A stretch of 64,000 nucleotides of DNA from Catonella massiliensis (GCF_016651435.1 NZ_JAEPRJ010000001.1:2790001-2854000), one strand, 5' to 3'; positions 34,273 through 46,433 are shown, numbered from the stretch's first letter. Program-made: numbers and translations. The notes: generated from the sequence alone by a model not told the origin.

Positions 34273-34396
34273 TTACTCCTTCCTCCTAGTTTTTAAGTCA
34301 TCTTCGAATTTTTTTGTGTCAGGATAATACACGGTTATCACATATATTTTCATATTATCACATCCAGCAACTATATGCAAAATCTTTCCATTAAAA
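34273..34396 (-). pseudogene. 3' remnant of a DUF4258-type toxin gene
   Basis: A ~40-codon frame without a start, reading KILHIVAGCDNMKIYVITVY then YPDTKKFEDDLKTRRKE. This is the C-terminal half of a DUF4258 (RelE-like) toxin, normally encoded just upstream of an MqsA-like antitoxin as here. The 5' half is gone and the remnant runs into the stop of the MIF-like gene. Confidence 0.65.
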
Positions 34397-34735
34397 ATTC
34401 CCGCCATTCCAGCCCCAGTTTGTTGTTGTTTCGTATTTTACATAGATTCTATCAGGCTCTATTCCAAGAACCTCGTTAAATATCTTTGTTATCTCAGAAG
34501 TTAAATTATTAAAAGCCTCCTTATTCTCACTGCCAAATACACTTACTTCAACATAGGCTATATCCTTATCATTACTTCCCTTAAAGTAAAGATGGCTCTC
34601 AACCTCAAAATTAAGCATAAGCCAAGCCTCACTTTTCCCAGGAATCAGCTCTATAGCCTTTCCCAGTTTCTCCTTAACTACAGCTTCCTCTTCTCTTGTA
34701 ATCTTCTTAGTAATTTTAGAATTAATAAATGGCAT
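34391..34735 (-). CDS. MIF-family tautomerase-like protein
   Basis: 114 aa. The mature N-terminus Pro1 (MPFINSKI), PGKSEAWLMLNFEVESHLYF and the C-terminal NWGWNGGNF match macrophage migration inhibitory factor/phenylpyruvate tautomerase proteins, where Pro1 is the catalytic base. Usual length. Probably a cytoplasmic tautomerase; natural substrate unknown. AAGGAG 7 nt upstream of the start. It lies 15 nt after mnmE. Confidence 0.85.
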   Translation of the reverse strand: MPFINSKITKKITREEEAVVKEKLGKAIELIPGKSEAWLMLNFEVESHLYFKGSNDKDIAYVEVSVFGSENKEAFNNLTSEITKIFNEVLGIEPDRIYVKYETTTNWGWNGGNF

Positions 34736-34750
34736 AACATTTCTCCTTTC

Positions 34751-36118
34751 CTACTTCCCCATGCAAAAATCCTTAAAAATCTTATCAGCCAAATCCTCGC
34801 TTGTGGTATCCCCTGTAACTTCTCCAATGGCATTATAAGCATTCATAAGGTCAATAGTGTAAAAATCCTCAGAAACTCCTGAGTCTATGGACTCAAGTAC
34901 CATATTAAGGCTTTCCTTAGCCCTTCTTATTGCGCCCTCCTGCCTCAGATTGGAGAGATAGATTTCATTGTTAAAGTCTAACTCCCCGTTAAAGAACATC
35001 TCTTTTATTATCTCAGTTAATTTCTCTATTCCAACCCTCTTCTTTGCCGATATTTCTACAGGATTGAACTCCGAAAAAGCCTTGTATTCATCATCGGTTA
35101 AGCCTCTTTCAAGGTCAGTTTTATTTAAGATAAGAACGGACTTCCTAGACTTAATTTCCTCTAATAATTCTTTGTCCTCTGTGGAAAGTGGCTTAGATAC
35201 ATCTATTATCATGAGTACAAGGTCTGCATCACTAAGATGTTCCTTCGCCCTCTCAATTCCCATTCTCTCGATCTCATTGTCAGTCTCCCTAATTCCTGCT
35301 GTATCCACAATATTAAGAGAGATATCCCCAAGGCTTACACTCTGCATCAGAGCATCCCTTGTAGTGCCCGGAATATCGGTTACTATGGCAACATCTTCCC
35401 CTGAAATGTAGTTAAGAAATGAAGACTTACCCACATTAGGCTTTCCAACTATTACAGTCTTAATGCCCTCTTTAATTATCCTTCCTTTACCTGCATTTTC
35501 CAAAATATTATTCAAGGCATTTATATTATTAACAACATTTTCCCTGATTTCTTCCGCCTTACCATCAAGTGACATATGCTCAGGGTCATCAAGGGCTGCC
35601 TCTATATAAGCCATATCAGTTAAAATGCTCTCTTTTACAGGTTTTAATTTATCCCCTATTCCACCGTTTAGCCTTCTGCCTGCACTCTTTATGGCATAGT
35701 CGCTGTCCGCTCTAATGATGTCCATAACCGCTTCTGCCTGTGTGAGGTCAATTCGTCCTGAAAGAAAGGCTCTTTTTGTAAATTCTCCGGGTTCTGCAAG
35801 CCTTGCTCCAGCTTTTATAGCAGTTTCAAGCACTTTTTTTGTTATAAATGCTCCACCGTGGCAGTTTATTTCCACTACATCTTCTCTTGTATAAGTCCTT
35901 GGTCCCTTCATAAATGAAACCAAGACCTCATCTACTACATCTGTCTCATTATAAATATGCCCGTATTTAATGGTATGTGTGTCTATTTTATCTACATCAG
36001 TAGAAGATAGTTTCATCAGCTTTCCCGCTATATTAAAGGCATCCTCACCACTTATTCTTATAATACTTATTCCTGAATTTCCAACCGCAGTGGAAATCGC
36101 CGTGATTGTATCATTCAT
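34751..36118 (-). CDS. mnmE: tRNA modification GTPase MnmE
   Basis: 455 aa. Order: N-terminal formyl-THF-binding domain (DTITAISTAVGNSGISIIRI), helical domain, G domain with GKPNVGKSSFLN (G1), DIPGTTRD (G2), DTAGIRET (G3), NKTD (G4), and the C-terminal FCMGK carrying the conserved Cys. With MnmG it makes the cmnm5U34 modification of tRNA. I use the start at 36118 (GGAGTG 6 nt upstream). mnmG, which usually follows, is not here. Confidence 0.95.
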   Translation of the reverse strand: MNDTITAISTAVGNSGISIIRISGEDAFNIAGKLMKLSSTDVDKIDTHTIKYGHIYNETDVVDEVLVSFMKGPRTYTREDVVEINCHGGAFITKKVLETAIKAGARLAEPGEFTKRAFLSGRIDLTQAEAVMDIIRADSDYAIKSAGRRLNGGIGDKLKPVKESILTDMAYIEAALDDPEHMSLDGKAEEIRENVVNNINALNNILENAGKGRIIKEGIKTVIVGKPNVGKSSFLNYISGEDVAIVTDIPGTTRDALMQSVSLGDISLNIVDTAGIRETDNEIERMGIERAKEHLSDADLVLMIIDVSKPLSTEDKELLEEIKSRKSVLILNKTDLERGLTDDEYKAFSEFNPVEISAKKRVGIEKLTEIIKEMFFNGELDFNNEIYLSNLRQEGAIRRAKESLNMVLESIDSGVSEDFYTIDLMNAYNAIGEVTGDTTSEDLADKIFKDFCMGK

Positions 36119-36659
36119 AATTATCACTCCACTCTTCCCTTAAAATTCCGTATTTTACACTATCATAATATTCATCATTGTAATATCTTACTTTTCTAAT
36201 TCTGGCTTCCTGTAACATACCTAGCTTTTCAGCAGCCTTCATCATTCTAATATTTCCACTCCAGGTAGTCAGTCCTACATGTTCAATCTCACTAAAATCT
36301 CTAAACGTTTTTGTTATCCACTTTCTTAAAGCCATTGTACCAAAACCGCCATTCCAGTAATTTTTATCATAAATTACAATTCCTATTTCAAGCCATCTGG
36401 TTTTTTTATCTTCCCAGTATCTTGAAACCATTCCGATTGTCTTTCCATCAACCTTTATTCCAAGTACATTTTCTCTCATAAAAAATTTTCTTTCATTAGA
36501 GTTACTAAATTCTTCAAATGACTCATATTTAGTATAATCATCAAAATAAGGAGCGTTCCACTCTTTCCACTCAGGATTAATCTCAGTGAAACCAATTTTC
36601 CAGATTTCTTTTAACATATTTTCATCAAAAGGACATAGCAAAACTATGCTTTCATTCAT
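36111..36659 (-). CDS. GNAT family N-acetyltransferase (RimJ/RimL-like)
   Basis: 182 aa. The acetyl-CoA loop is in YDKNYWNGGFGTMALRKWIT, and the C-terminal part MMKAAEKLGMLQEARIRKVR, followed by YYNDEYYDSVKYGILREEW, is the RimJ/RimL-type ending. Such enzymes acetylate protein N-termini or small amines. It overlaps the mnmE start by 8 bp and is inserted between jag and mnmE, an unusual place for such a gene. Confidence 0.85.
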   Translation of the reverse strand: MNESIVLLCPFDENMLKEIWKIGFTEINPEWKEWNAPYFDDYTKYESFEEFSNSNERKFFMRENVLGIKVDGKTIGMVSRYWEDKKTRWLEIGIVIYDKNYWNGGFGTMALRKWITKTFRDFSEIEHVGLTTWSGNIRMMKAAEKLGMLQEARIRKVRYYNDEYYDSVKYGILREEWSDNYE

Positions 36660-36821
36660 CTATACCATCCTCCAATAGCTATTACATCAAATTTTTGACT
36701 TGCATAAGTAAATATTCCCATTTCAAAATATTTTTCTTAATTTTACAATAATTTTCCCATTCCGGAACATTTTATTTAGCTACACTTTCTCATCCCATAC
36801 TATCACAAATTCCCTATACAT

Positions 36822-36864
36822 ACAACAAAATCCCCGCAAAACCATCAACTGGTTCTACGGGGAT
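36822..36864 (-). terminator. Rho-independent terminator after jag
   Basis: Minus strand: ATCCCCG and CGGGGAT pair around a 21-nt loop that also contains AACCA/TGGTT; the stem is followed by TTTTGTTG. It ends the rpmH-rnpA-yidD-yidC-jag transcript and separates it from the acetyltransferase and mnmE. Confidence 0.75.
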
Positions 36865-36869
36865 ACTTA

Positions 36870-37823
36870 CTATACTTCTTCATCTAAATCGTAATCAATT
36901 TTGTTGTACTTCTTCGAATAATTCTTATTGTAGCCATTCTTGTGATATGGCTTTCTTCCATAAGGCTTCTTACTATAACCCTTGTTGTATCTGCTGTTAT
37001 AGTAAGATTTTCCTTCATTCTTTGGCTTAACTACAACCTTTCGGTAAGGATCAGCACCCTCACTATAGGTCTCACAATCAGAATCTCCCTGAAGAGCAGA
37101 ATGAATTATTCTTCTTTCAAATGAATTCATAGGCTCAAGTGAAACAGCCTTTCCGGTTCTCTTAACCTTGGAAGCTATATTCTTAGCTAAGTTCTCGAGA
37201 GTCTCTTTTCTTCTTACTCTATAGTTCTCAGAATCAAGCTTAACCTTTACATATTCACTGCAATCCTTGTTGATTGCAAGGCTCACAATATACTGAAGTG
37301 AATCAAGAGTCTGTCCACGCTTTCCTATAAGAACTCCCATATCCTCAGCCTTTACATCAATTGTAAGCTCATTTTCAGCAGAATCAAATTCCACATTTAT
37401 AGATGCCTCAAGCTTCATAGCATTAAATACATCTGTAAGGAATTTTACTGCGTCAGCCTTAGCCTTTTCCTGTCTTTCAGAAGATACAGGCTCACCCTTG
37501 TCATTATCATCAAATTTCTTTTTAGGCTTTCTATGAACTTCAGTCACATGCTTTTCTTCAACCTTAGCCTCAGTATAATTCTTAACTGTGGCAGGCTTTG
37601 CCTGTCTAACTTCTTTTTTCTGTGGCATAGAAGCAGGTTTAGTCTCTTTAATTCTTACTCTTATGGTTGCATTATGCTTACCTATAAATCCTAAGAATCC
37701 TGCACTTTCCTTCTCAAGCACTTCCACATCCATCTTATCCGTGGTTGTACCAAGTCTTATAAGACCTTCGTTTATGGCATCATCAACTGTTTTTGCTGAA
37801 ATCTCAATCCATTCATTACTCAT
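36870..37823 (-). CDS. jag: Jag/KhpB RNA-binding protein
   Basis: 317 aa. Jag_N domain (EWIEISAKTVDDAINEGLIR, residues 4-50), a charged linker, a KH domain with VLIGKRGQTLDSLQYIVSLA (~182-205), and an R3H domain (MNSFERRIIHSALQ). The last ~50 residues are an unusual tail rich in Tyr, Lys, Asn and Gly (KGYSKKPYGRKPYHKNGYNK). Jag/KhpB with KhpA binds RNA and influences cell elongation and division. It lies directly after yidC, as in most Firmicutes. Confidence 0.95.
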   Translation of the reverse strand: MSNEWIEISAKTVDDAINEGLIRLGTTTDKMDVEVLEKESAGFLGFIGKHNATIRVRIKETKPASMPQKKEVRQAKPATVKNYTEAKVEEKHVTEVHRKPKKKFDDNDKGEPVSSERQEKAKADAVKFLTDVFNAMKLEASINVEFDSAENELTIDVKAEDMGVLIGKRGQTLDSLQYIVSLAINKDCSEYVKVKLDSENYRVRRKETLENLAKNIASKVKRTGKAVSLEPMNSFERRIIHSALQGDSDCETYSEGADPYRKVVVKPKNEGKSYYNSRYNKGYSKKPYGRKPYHKNGYNKNYSKKYNKIDYDLDEEV

Positions 37824-37840
37824 AATCTACCCTCCAATAC

Positions 37841-39115
37841 CTAGTCTCTCTTTAACATATTGGCTACATCAGAAATATTGGCAGCCTTATATTCACCCTC
37901 GCGCTTTTTATAGTCCGTTATCTTGTAGTTGTTCTTTGCCTTAATTGTAATCCCCTTTTCAGTGCTCTTTGGAGCCTCTGAAGAATCATCATCAATCTTC
38001 TTTGTATTTGTGGCCGCTATGGATCTGGTTGAAGTATTTGCAAACTGATTAAATTTCTCAGCCACAGGCGCTTCTCCCCTTTTCGCACGAAGCTTTGCAG
38101 CCTTTTCCTGATTTTTTCTTATCATTTCGTCAACGTCAACATTTTCAAGCATCTTATTGAAGAAATACTGCTGGATTATCATAAATATACTACCTGCAAT
38201 CCAGTATACACCGATACCGATTGGAAATGTAATACAGAAGAAAGCCTGCATAAACGGCATAAAGTTCATCATTCCCTTATTAAGCGCAGCAGCCTGATCA
38301 TTTCCGTTTGTCTGTGGCTGATTCTTCACCATCTGCTTACCGTTGATATACTGAAGTACACCTGCAAGCAGTGGTACTATAAGTGTAAGAGGCTTAGCAA
38401 ATCCCGGTACATCCGATATTGAAAAAAGTCCGAATACACTGTTAATATGCTCTATCTCAGCTGAATTAGCAGCTATTACGTTTGAAATACCACTAAAACT
38501 TGTTTTAAGTGCCTCCCATTTGTCATGGTTAAATGTAGCAAGTACATCTATTACAGAGTTTAATATAGTAGTTTTATCGCCCTCTGTAACCAGTTTAACT
38601 GTATTGCTGTTAGCTATCTCAGTTAAAGTAGCCGCATAATTGCTCTGTCCCATAAGAGGAGTAGCTATATTCTCATACAAGCTTCTTATAGCTGGCATGT
38701 AAGCCGGCATACTCTGAACTATTCTATAAAGACCGAACATGATAGGAAGCGTAATAAGAATAGGCAGACAGCCTGCAAGTGGATTTGATCCATATTTTTC
38801 ATATACTGCCTGAGTTTCCTGCTGCATCCTTCTCTGTGACTCAGGATCACGCTTTCCCTTGTATTTCTTTGTTATTTCCTGAAGTTCAGGACTCATTCTT
38901 GAAGTGAGTTTGCCTACTTTCTGCTGTTTATAATACATAGGCATCATCAAAGCTCTCATTATAAATGTAAATAATAAGATACAAATAGCTGCATTTTCAA
39001 TACCGATTGCAGAAAATACAGAATAAATCCCATTCATTATGTATGCAAGTATTCTTGCAATAGGGCCCACTATAGCACCATTATACTGTGTCAGTGCAAA
39101 TACCTGTTGGATCAA
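37841..39115 (-). CDS. yidC: Membrane protein insertase YidC
   Basis: 424 aa, YidC/Oxa1 family of the Gram-positive type without the large periplasmic domain. Membrane segments near residues 25-50 (ENAAICILLFTFIMRALMMP), ~110, ~230 and ~280-310; conserved positive residues in TM1 and SNPLAGCLPILITLPIMFGL. The C-terminal ~90 residues are a hydrophilic tail. Translation starts at TTG (GGAGG 8 nt upstream). Inserts membrane proteins with or without SecYEG. Confidence 0.95.
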   Translation of the reverse strand: MIQQVFALTQYNGAIVGPIARILAYIMNGIYSVFSAIGIENAAICILLFTFIMRALMMPMYYKQQKVGKLTSRMSPELQEITKKYKGKRDPESQRRMQQETQAVYEKYGSNPLAGCLPILITLPIMFGLYRIVQSMPAYMPAIRSLYENIATPLMGQSNYAATLTEIANSNTVKLVTEGDKTTILNSVIDVLATFNHDKWEALKTSFSGISNVIAANSAEIEHINSVFGLFSISDVPGFAKPLTLIVPLLAGVLQYINGKQMVKNQPQTNGNDQAAALNKGMMNFMPFMQAFFCITFPIGIGVYWIAGSIFMIIQQYFFNKMLENVDVDEMIRKNQEKAAKLRAKRGEAPVAEKFNQFANTSTRSIAATNTKKIDDDSSEAPKSTEKGITIKAKNNYKITDYKKREGEYKAANISDVANMLKRD

Positions 39116-39139
39116 ACTACCGTCCTCCTAAATCTTTCA

Positions 39140-39355
39140 TTAAGGTACAAAATCGACACCGCCCTTAGACAGAGGATGACATCTCATAATTCTCTTTACA
39201 GCCAAATAAGAGCCCTTTAAGGCTCCATACTTTTCAATAGCCTGTACGGCGTAGGTTGAACAAGATGGAATGAACCTGCACATTGGGGCCCCTTTATAAG
39301 GAGATATATGATTTTTATAAATTTTTATTAAAAATATAAGAAATTTCTTTATCAA
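39140..39355 (-). CDS. yidD: Membrane protein insertion efficiency factor YidD
   Basis: 71 aa. [20 protein letters not shown] followed by [20 protein letters not shown] and [17 protein letters not shown] is the full YidD pattern with its three conserved cysteines. The start is a TTG that overlaps the rnpA stop (TTGA), so translation is coupled to rnpA. Helps YidC-dependent insertion. Confidence 0.95.
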   Translation of the reverse strand: MIKKFLIFLIKIYKNHISPYKGAPMCRFIPSCSTYAVQAIEKYGALKGSYLAVKRIMRCHPLSKGGVDFVP

Positions 39356-39705
39356 CTATTATCATCTCTTTTCTCATTAAGCAAGTGATGCAATTTACAA
39401 AGGTGAATATAAGCACTCTCCACATCTGCATATTTCTTATCTTTAATATTTCCTCTGGCTATAATAACGATATCATAACCTTCTTTAACAATCTCTTTGT
39501 TAAGCCTCACGCTTTCCCTTATTAATCTGGTTGCTCTATGTCTGACTACACTGTTGCCAACCTTTTTACTAACTGATATTCCTATCCTGTTACTATTTGT
39601 TTCATTATTATACACATACATAACCAGATATTTGTTGGCAAAAGATTTACCGTAGTCATAGACTCTTTTGAATTCTGTCGAATTCTTCAACGAATTAGGT
39701 AACAT
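39352..39705 (-). CDS. rnpA: Ribonuclease P protein component
   Basis: 117 aa, starting [20 protein letters not shown]. The RnpA signature [20 protein letters not shown], continuing TRLIRESVR, is intact. With the RNase P RNA it matures tRNA 5' ends. The start at 39705 has AGGGA 5 nt upstream; the longer frame to 39738 would be unusual for the family. Follows rpmH in the standard order. Confidence 0.95.
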   Translation of the reverse strand: MLPNSLKNSTEFKRVYDYGKSFANKYLVMYVYNNETNSNRIGISVSKKVGNSVVRHRATRLIRESVRLNKEIVKEGYDIVIIARGNIKDKKYADVESAYIHLCKLHHLLNEKRDDNS

Positions 39706-39762
39706 ATTTTTCCCTGATAAACAAACGGACACCGGCAAGGCCTGTGTCCTTATTGTAACTGA

Positions 39763-39897
39763 TTATGCAGATAATTTCTTTCTACCCTTAGCTCTTCTTC
39801 TAGCTAATACTCTTCTGCCATCAGCTGTCTTCATTCTCTTGCGGAATCCATGAACCTTTGATCTCTGCCTCTTCTTAGGCTGGAATGTCATCTTCAT
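39763..39897 (-). CDS. rpmH: 50S ribosomal protein L34
   Basis: 44 aa. Begins [20 protein letters not shown] and ends in an Arg/Lys-rich [14 protein letters not shown], the invariant L34 pattern. AAGGAGGTG lies 6 nt upstream. First gene of the rpmH-rnpA-yidD-yidC-jag operon, transcribed away from oriC. Confidence 0.97.
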   Translation of the reverse strand: MKMTFQPKKRQRSKVHGFRKRMKTADGRRVLARRRAKGRKKLSA

Positions 39898-39951
39898 TTG
39901 GTACACCTCCTTAATAAAATCAAATATTACGATTAAATACAATCAACCCTT

Positions 39952-39980
39952 ATAATATCAGCATTTAAGCGAAAAATCAA
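39952..39980 (-). promoter_or_regulatory. rpmH promoter
   Basis: Minus strand TTGATT, 17-nt spacer, TATTAT, about 55 bp upstream of the L34 start codon. Confidence 0.65.
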
Positions 39981-40328
39981 GAAAAACTTTCATTTTTTTA
40001 ATTCTACATTTATAGAATATATTTTTTCAACTTATCCACATTTATTCTACAACGATGTACTCACTTATCCACAATTTGTTTATAAGTTGTGGATAAATTA
40101 TTATTTTAATAAATTTTAGGATATTTATTACTTTCTACTCCTATAAAATCATGTTTATAAATTTATTCTACTGTTGTTGACAACTTTTAACTTAACACTA
40201 AATTGACAGGATTTCCACAACTTATCAACATTTTATTGTGGATAAGTTGAATAAGTATATATTTCTTTTAGTTGTTTTTTTCTTTGGTTTGCGATAAAAT
40301 ATAACAGTATAAAGGAGTATTTTGTCTT
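39981..40328. other. oriC: oriC, upstream DnaA-box cluster
   Basis: Gene-free AT-rich region between divergent rpmH and dnaA. Perfect DnaA boxes TTATCCACA at 40032-40040 and 40065-40073, inverted ones (TGTGGATAA) at 40088-40096 and 40237-40245, and a near match TTATCAACA at 40222-40230. A likely dnaA promoter (TTGTTT, 17 nt, TAAAAT) lies at 40272-40300, so DnaA can repress its own gene. Confidence 0.9.
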
Positions 40329-41702
40329 ATGAAACAATTAGTCAGCAAAAACTGGGATGCGATACTGGAAATGCTTAAAAATGATTTTGAGATAAAGCCG
40401 GTATTATTTAAAACCTTCATTGAACCTCTTAAGGTATATGACGAGGACGATGATAAGGTAACTATTCTTTTAGATGATGATGTATACCAGCATTACGATT
40501 CTTATATAAAGGAAAAGTTCTATACCTTTATAAAGAACTCCATTGAGGCTGTTACGGGGAAGTCATATAGTCTTGATTTCATATCTAAGGAAGAGCTTGA
40601 ATCCTACGATACTGAAAAAAACGAGAATAATCAGCTTATAGAGAGGGCTGCAAGTGCAAATCTCAATCCTAACTATACCTTTGATACCTTTGTAGTCGGA
40701 CCTAATAATGACTTTATTGCAGCCGCTGCAAAGGCTGTAGCAAAGGATCCTAATACGGATTGGAACCCTCTTTTTATATACGGCGGAGTTGGACTTGGAA
40801 AGACTCACCTTATGCATTCTATTGCCCACTCAATTCTTGAGAATCAAAAGGATGCAAGAGTACTTTACGTTACAAGTGAACAGTTTACAAATGAAGTTAT
40901 TGAGTCTATCAAAGAGGGTGTGCTTGCCTCTACCAAGTTAAGAAAGAAATACCGCAACATAGATGCACTTCTTATCGATGATATTCAGTTTGTTATAGGA
41001 AAAGAGCGTACGGAGGAAGAATTTTTCCATACCTTCAATGACCTTTACCAGGCAGGAAAGAGAATAATCATTTCTTCAGACCGCCCTCCTAAGGACTTTA
41101 CAAATATTGAAGACAGAATAAAGTCAAGATTTGGTAATGGTATGATGGCTGAGATAAATCCTCCCGACTATGAGACCAGAATGGCTATCTTAAAGAAGCG
41201 CTGTGAGCTTGAACACGAGCATCTAAGTGATGAGATTCTCGACTACATAGCTACCAATGTTAATTCAAATATAAGAGAGCTTGAGGGTGCTTATAAGAAA
41301 GTTACCGCCCTCAATAAGCTTGTAAATGTCAATACAGAGGCCACTCTTGATATAGCTAAAAATGCCTTAAAGGACATTATCAATCCAAATGTAAAAAATG
41401 TAATCACCATTGATAGTATTATAGATGTAGTTGCAAGCCACTATGAGCTTTCAATCGACCAGATATGTTCTGCCAACAGAAGCAGCAATGTAGCTTATCC
41501 AAGGCAGATTGCCATGTACTTATGTAAGCAGCTTACACCTGCTTCTCTTAAGGAAATAGCTGCAAAGCTTGGCAAAAAAGACCATTCTACCATACTACAT
41601 GGAATTAAGAAGATAGAAGAAGACTTAGAGGCTGAAAAAAAGGCTAATAAGAACGATTTGTCCAATAAACTGGATGTAATAACCAAGCTTATTTCTTCTT
41701 AA
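40329..41702 (+). CDS. dnaA: Chromosomal replication initiator DnaA
   Basis: 457 aa. Domain I (residues 1-80), linker, AAA+ domain with Walker A GGVGLGKT (152-159) and Walker B LLIDD (~214-218), sensor regions, and C-terminal domain IV with KKDHSTILHGIKKI for DnaA-box recognition. The start has AAAGGAG about 11 nt upstream. Binds ATP and DnaA boxes to open oriC. Confidence 0.98.
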   Translation: MKQLVSKNWDAILEMLKNDFEIKPVLFKTFIEPLKVYDEDDDKVTILLDDDVYQHYDSYIKEKFYTFIKNSIEAVTGKSYSLDFISKEELESYDTEKNENNQLIERAASANLNPNYTFDTFVVGPNNDFIAAAAKAVAKDPNTDWNPLFIYGGVGLGKTHLMHSIAHSILENQKDARVLYVTSEQFTNEVIESIKEGVLASTKLRKKYRNIDALLIDDIQFVIGKERTEEEFFHTFNDLYQAGKRIIISSDRPPKDFTNIEDRIKSRFGNGMMAEINPPDYETRMAILKKRCELEHEHLSDEILDYIATNVNSNIRELEGAYKKVTALNKLVNVNTEATLDIAKNALKDIINPNVKNVITIDSIIDVVASHYELSIDQICSANRSSNVAYPRQIAMYLCKQLTPASLKEIAAKLGKKDHSTILHGIKKIEEDLEAEKKANKNDLSNKLDVITKLISS

Positions 41703-41944
41703 AACACTGTGTATAACCTTGTGATAAATTTTGTATAATATGTGAAACTTTGTTTATAAGCTGTGAATAGTTATTTTTGTATAAATTTATTTTCCACAGT
41801 CTTATAAAATGCGTAAAATACTGGTTTTAACTGTTTTTTTACGCTTATAACCATATCCACGTGACCTACTACTACTAGGTATATATTATATCTATATTGG
41901 AATTATCCACTCTGACAAGAACAACTACCACTAAGGAGAAACTA
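41703..41944. other. oriC, dnaA-dnaN intergenic part with DnaA-trio and AT-rich DUE
   Basis: Contains degenerate DnaA boxes (TGTGTATAA at ~41710, TTTCCACAG at ~41792, CATATCCACG at ~41851), then CCTACTACTACTAGG (41865-41879), equal to four 3'-GAT-5' DnaA-trios on the lower strand, followed at once by an all A/T stretch (TATATATTATATCTATATT). This is the arrangement of the Bacillus subtilis unwinding region, so melting probably starts here. Confidence 0.75.
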
Positions 41945-43057
41945 ATGTTAATAAGAGTAAATCAAAGTGATTTAATTAAAAGCATAAATATTGTAATTAA
42001 GGCTATTTCTACCAAAACCACCTTACCTATACTTGAATGTATAGTTATTAAGACAGTAGATAATAGCATCAAGTTAATTGCCAATGATATGGAACTTGGC
42101 ATTGAAACCATAGTGATGGGTGAGGTTGTTGAAAATGGAAGTATGGCCCTTAATTCAAGACTATTTTCTGACATAGTGAGGAAGCTTCCAAACAACATGG
42201 TTGAAATTAGGACTGACGATAATTATAAGGCTACCATCAAATGCGGTAAGTCAGTATTTACAATATCAGGACAAAGTATTGAAGAATTCCCTGTTCTTCC
42301 TGAAATAGAGAAGATTAAGAGCATTACTCTTTCACAGTTTTCTCTTAAGGAAATGATTAGACAGACATTATTTTCAATATCAAATAATGAAAACATGAAA
42401 GTAATGACAGGTGAACTTCTTGAGGTTAACAATAATAACCTCAGAATCATAGCTCTTGACGGACATAGAATCTCTATAAGAAAGACAGCAATTGAGGGTG
42501 AACACGAGAATATAAAGGCAGTTGTACCCGGTAAGACTCTCAGTGAGATAAGTAAGATTCTTTCAAGCGAGGTAGCTGACGAGGTAGTTATTTATTTTTC
42601 AAACAAGCATATAGTATTTGAATTTAGCAATACTACTGTTAATTCAAGGCTTATTGACGGAGAATTCTACAATGTAGACCAGATGATATCAAGTGATTAT
42701 GAGACTAAGATAAATGTAAACAGAAGAGAATTGCTTGAAAATATGGATTCTGCCCTTCCTTTCATTACTGAAAAGGAGAAAAAGCCTGTAATACTCAATT
42801 TAAGTGAAAATAACCTAAACTTAAGTATCAAGACCACAGTAGGAAATATGAATACCGATATGGAGCTTACTAAAGAGGGAAAAGACATAATTATAGGCTT
42901 CAATCCAGTTCTTATTATGGATGCACTCAAGGTAATTGAAGATGAAAACATAGACATTTTCCTTTTCAATCCAAAGGCACCTTGCTTTATTAAAAATAAA
43001 GAGGAGAGTTATTTATACATAATTCTTCCTGTAAACTTCAATCCTGAAGACATTTAA
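41945..43057 (+). CDS. dnaN: DNA polymerase III beta subunit (sliding clamp)
   Basis: 370 aa, starting MLIRVNQSDLIKSINIVIKA. Three clamp repeats are recognisable (TKTTLPILECIVIKTVDNSI; FSLKEMIRQTLFSISNNENM with LDGHRISIR; C-terminal YLYIILPVNF). Forms the ring that holds the polymerase on DNA. I use the start at 41945 (AAGGAGA 5 nt upstream); the frame extends to 41897 but has no site there. Confidence 0.97.
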   Translation: MLIRVNQSDLIKSINIVIKAISTKTTLPILECIVIKTVDNSIKLIANDMELGIETIVMGEVVENGSMALNSRLFSDIVRKLPNNMVEIRTDDNYKATIKCGKSVFTISGQSIEEFPVLPEIEKIKSITLSQFSLKEMIRQTLFSISNNENMKVMTGELLEVNNNNLRIIALDGHRISIRKTAIEGEHENIKAVVPGKTLSEISKILSSEVADEVVIYFSNKHIVFEFSNTTVNSRLIDGEFYNVDQMISSDYETKINVNRRELLENMDSALPFITEKEKKPVILNLSENNLNLSIKTTVGNMNTDMELTKEGKDIIIGFNPVLIMDALKVIEDENIDIFLFNPKAPCFIKNKEESYLYIILPVNFNPEDI

Positions 43058-43086
43058 CTTGAATTCTATTCAAAATGGAGGTATCT

Positions 43087-43294
43087 ATGCAGGTTGTTAA
43101 AATAAAAGACGAACATATCAAATTAGGGCAGCTTATAAAGTTTGCAGGTTTGGTGGATAACGGAGTTGAGGCAAAATACGCCATTCAGAACAGTCTTGTA
43201 CTTGTAAACGGTCAGATAGATACCAGACGGGGCAAAAAGATAGTTCCGGGAGACATTGTTAAATATAAGGATGAAGAGATAAAGGTAGAGGCAA

Positions 43295-43305
<11 letters not shown>
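43087..43305 (+). CDS. yaaA: S4-domain RNA-binding protein YaaA/RlbA
   Basis: 72 aa. MQVVKIKDEHIKLGQLIKFA, then NGVEAKYAIQNSLVLVNGQI and DTRRGKKIVPGDIVKY, is an S4 RNA-binding domain. It sits in the conserved place between dnaN and recF. GGAGG 5 nt upstream of 43087. Its last 11 bases overlap recF. Confidence 0.9.
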
Positions 43306-46296
<2,991 letters not shown>

Positions 46297-46334
46297 AACC
46301 AAATTATTAAAAAAAACGTCTAAGTTTTAATAAT

Positions 46335-46408
46335 TCCTCATAAGTCACAGACCTGTTGTTTCGAATAACACAATAGAATACTGTATTTTAGGTCTGTGAC
46401 CATGAGGG
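46335..46408. repeat. Long imperfect hairpin between gyrB and gyrA
   Basis: Arms CCTCATAAGTCACAGACCT (46336-46354) and AGGTCTGTGACCATGAGG (46390-46407) pair almost completely, and the 35-nt centre contains a second hairpin (TGTTGTTTCGAATAACA). No U-run on either strand, so it is not a standard terminator although it lies between convergent genes. Confidence 0.75.
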
Positions 46409-46433
46409 ATATTACCAAACAATTGCAAAATAT

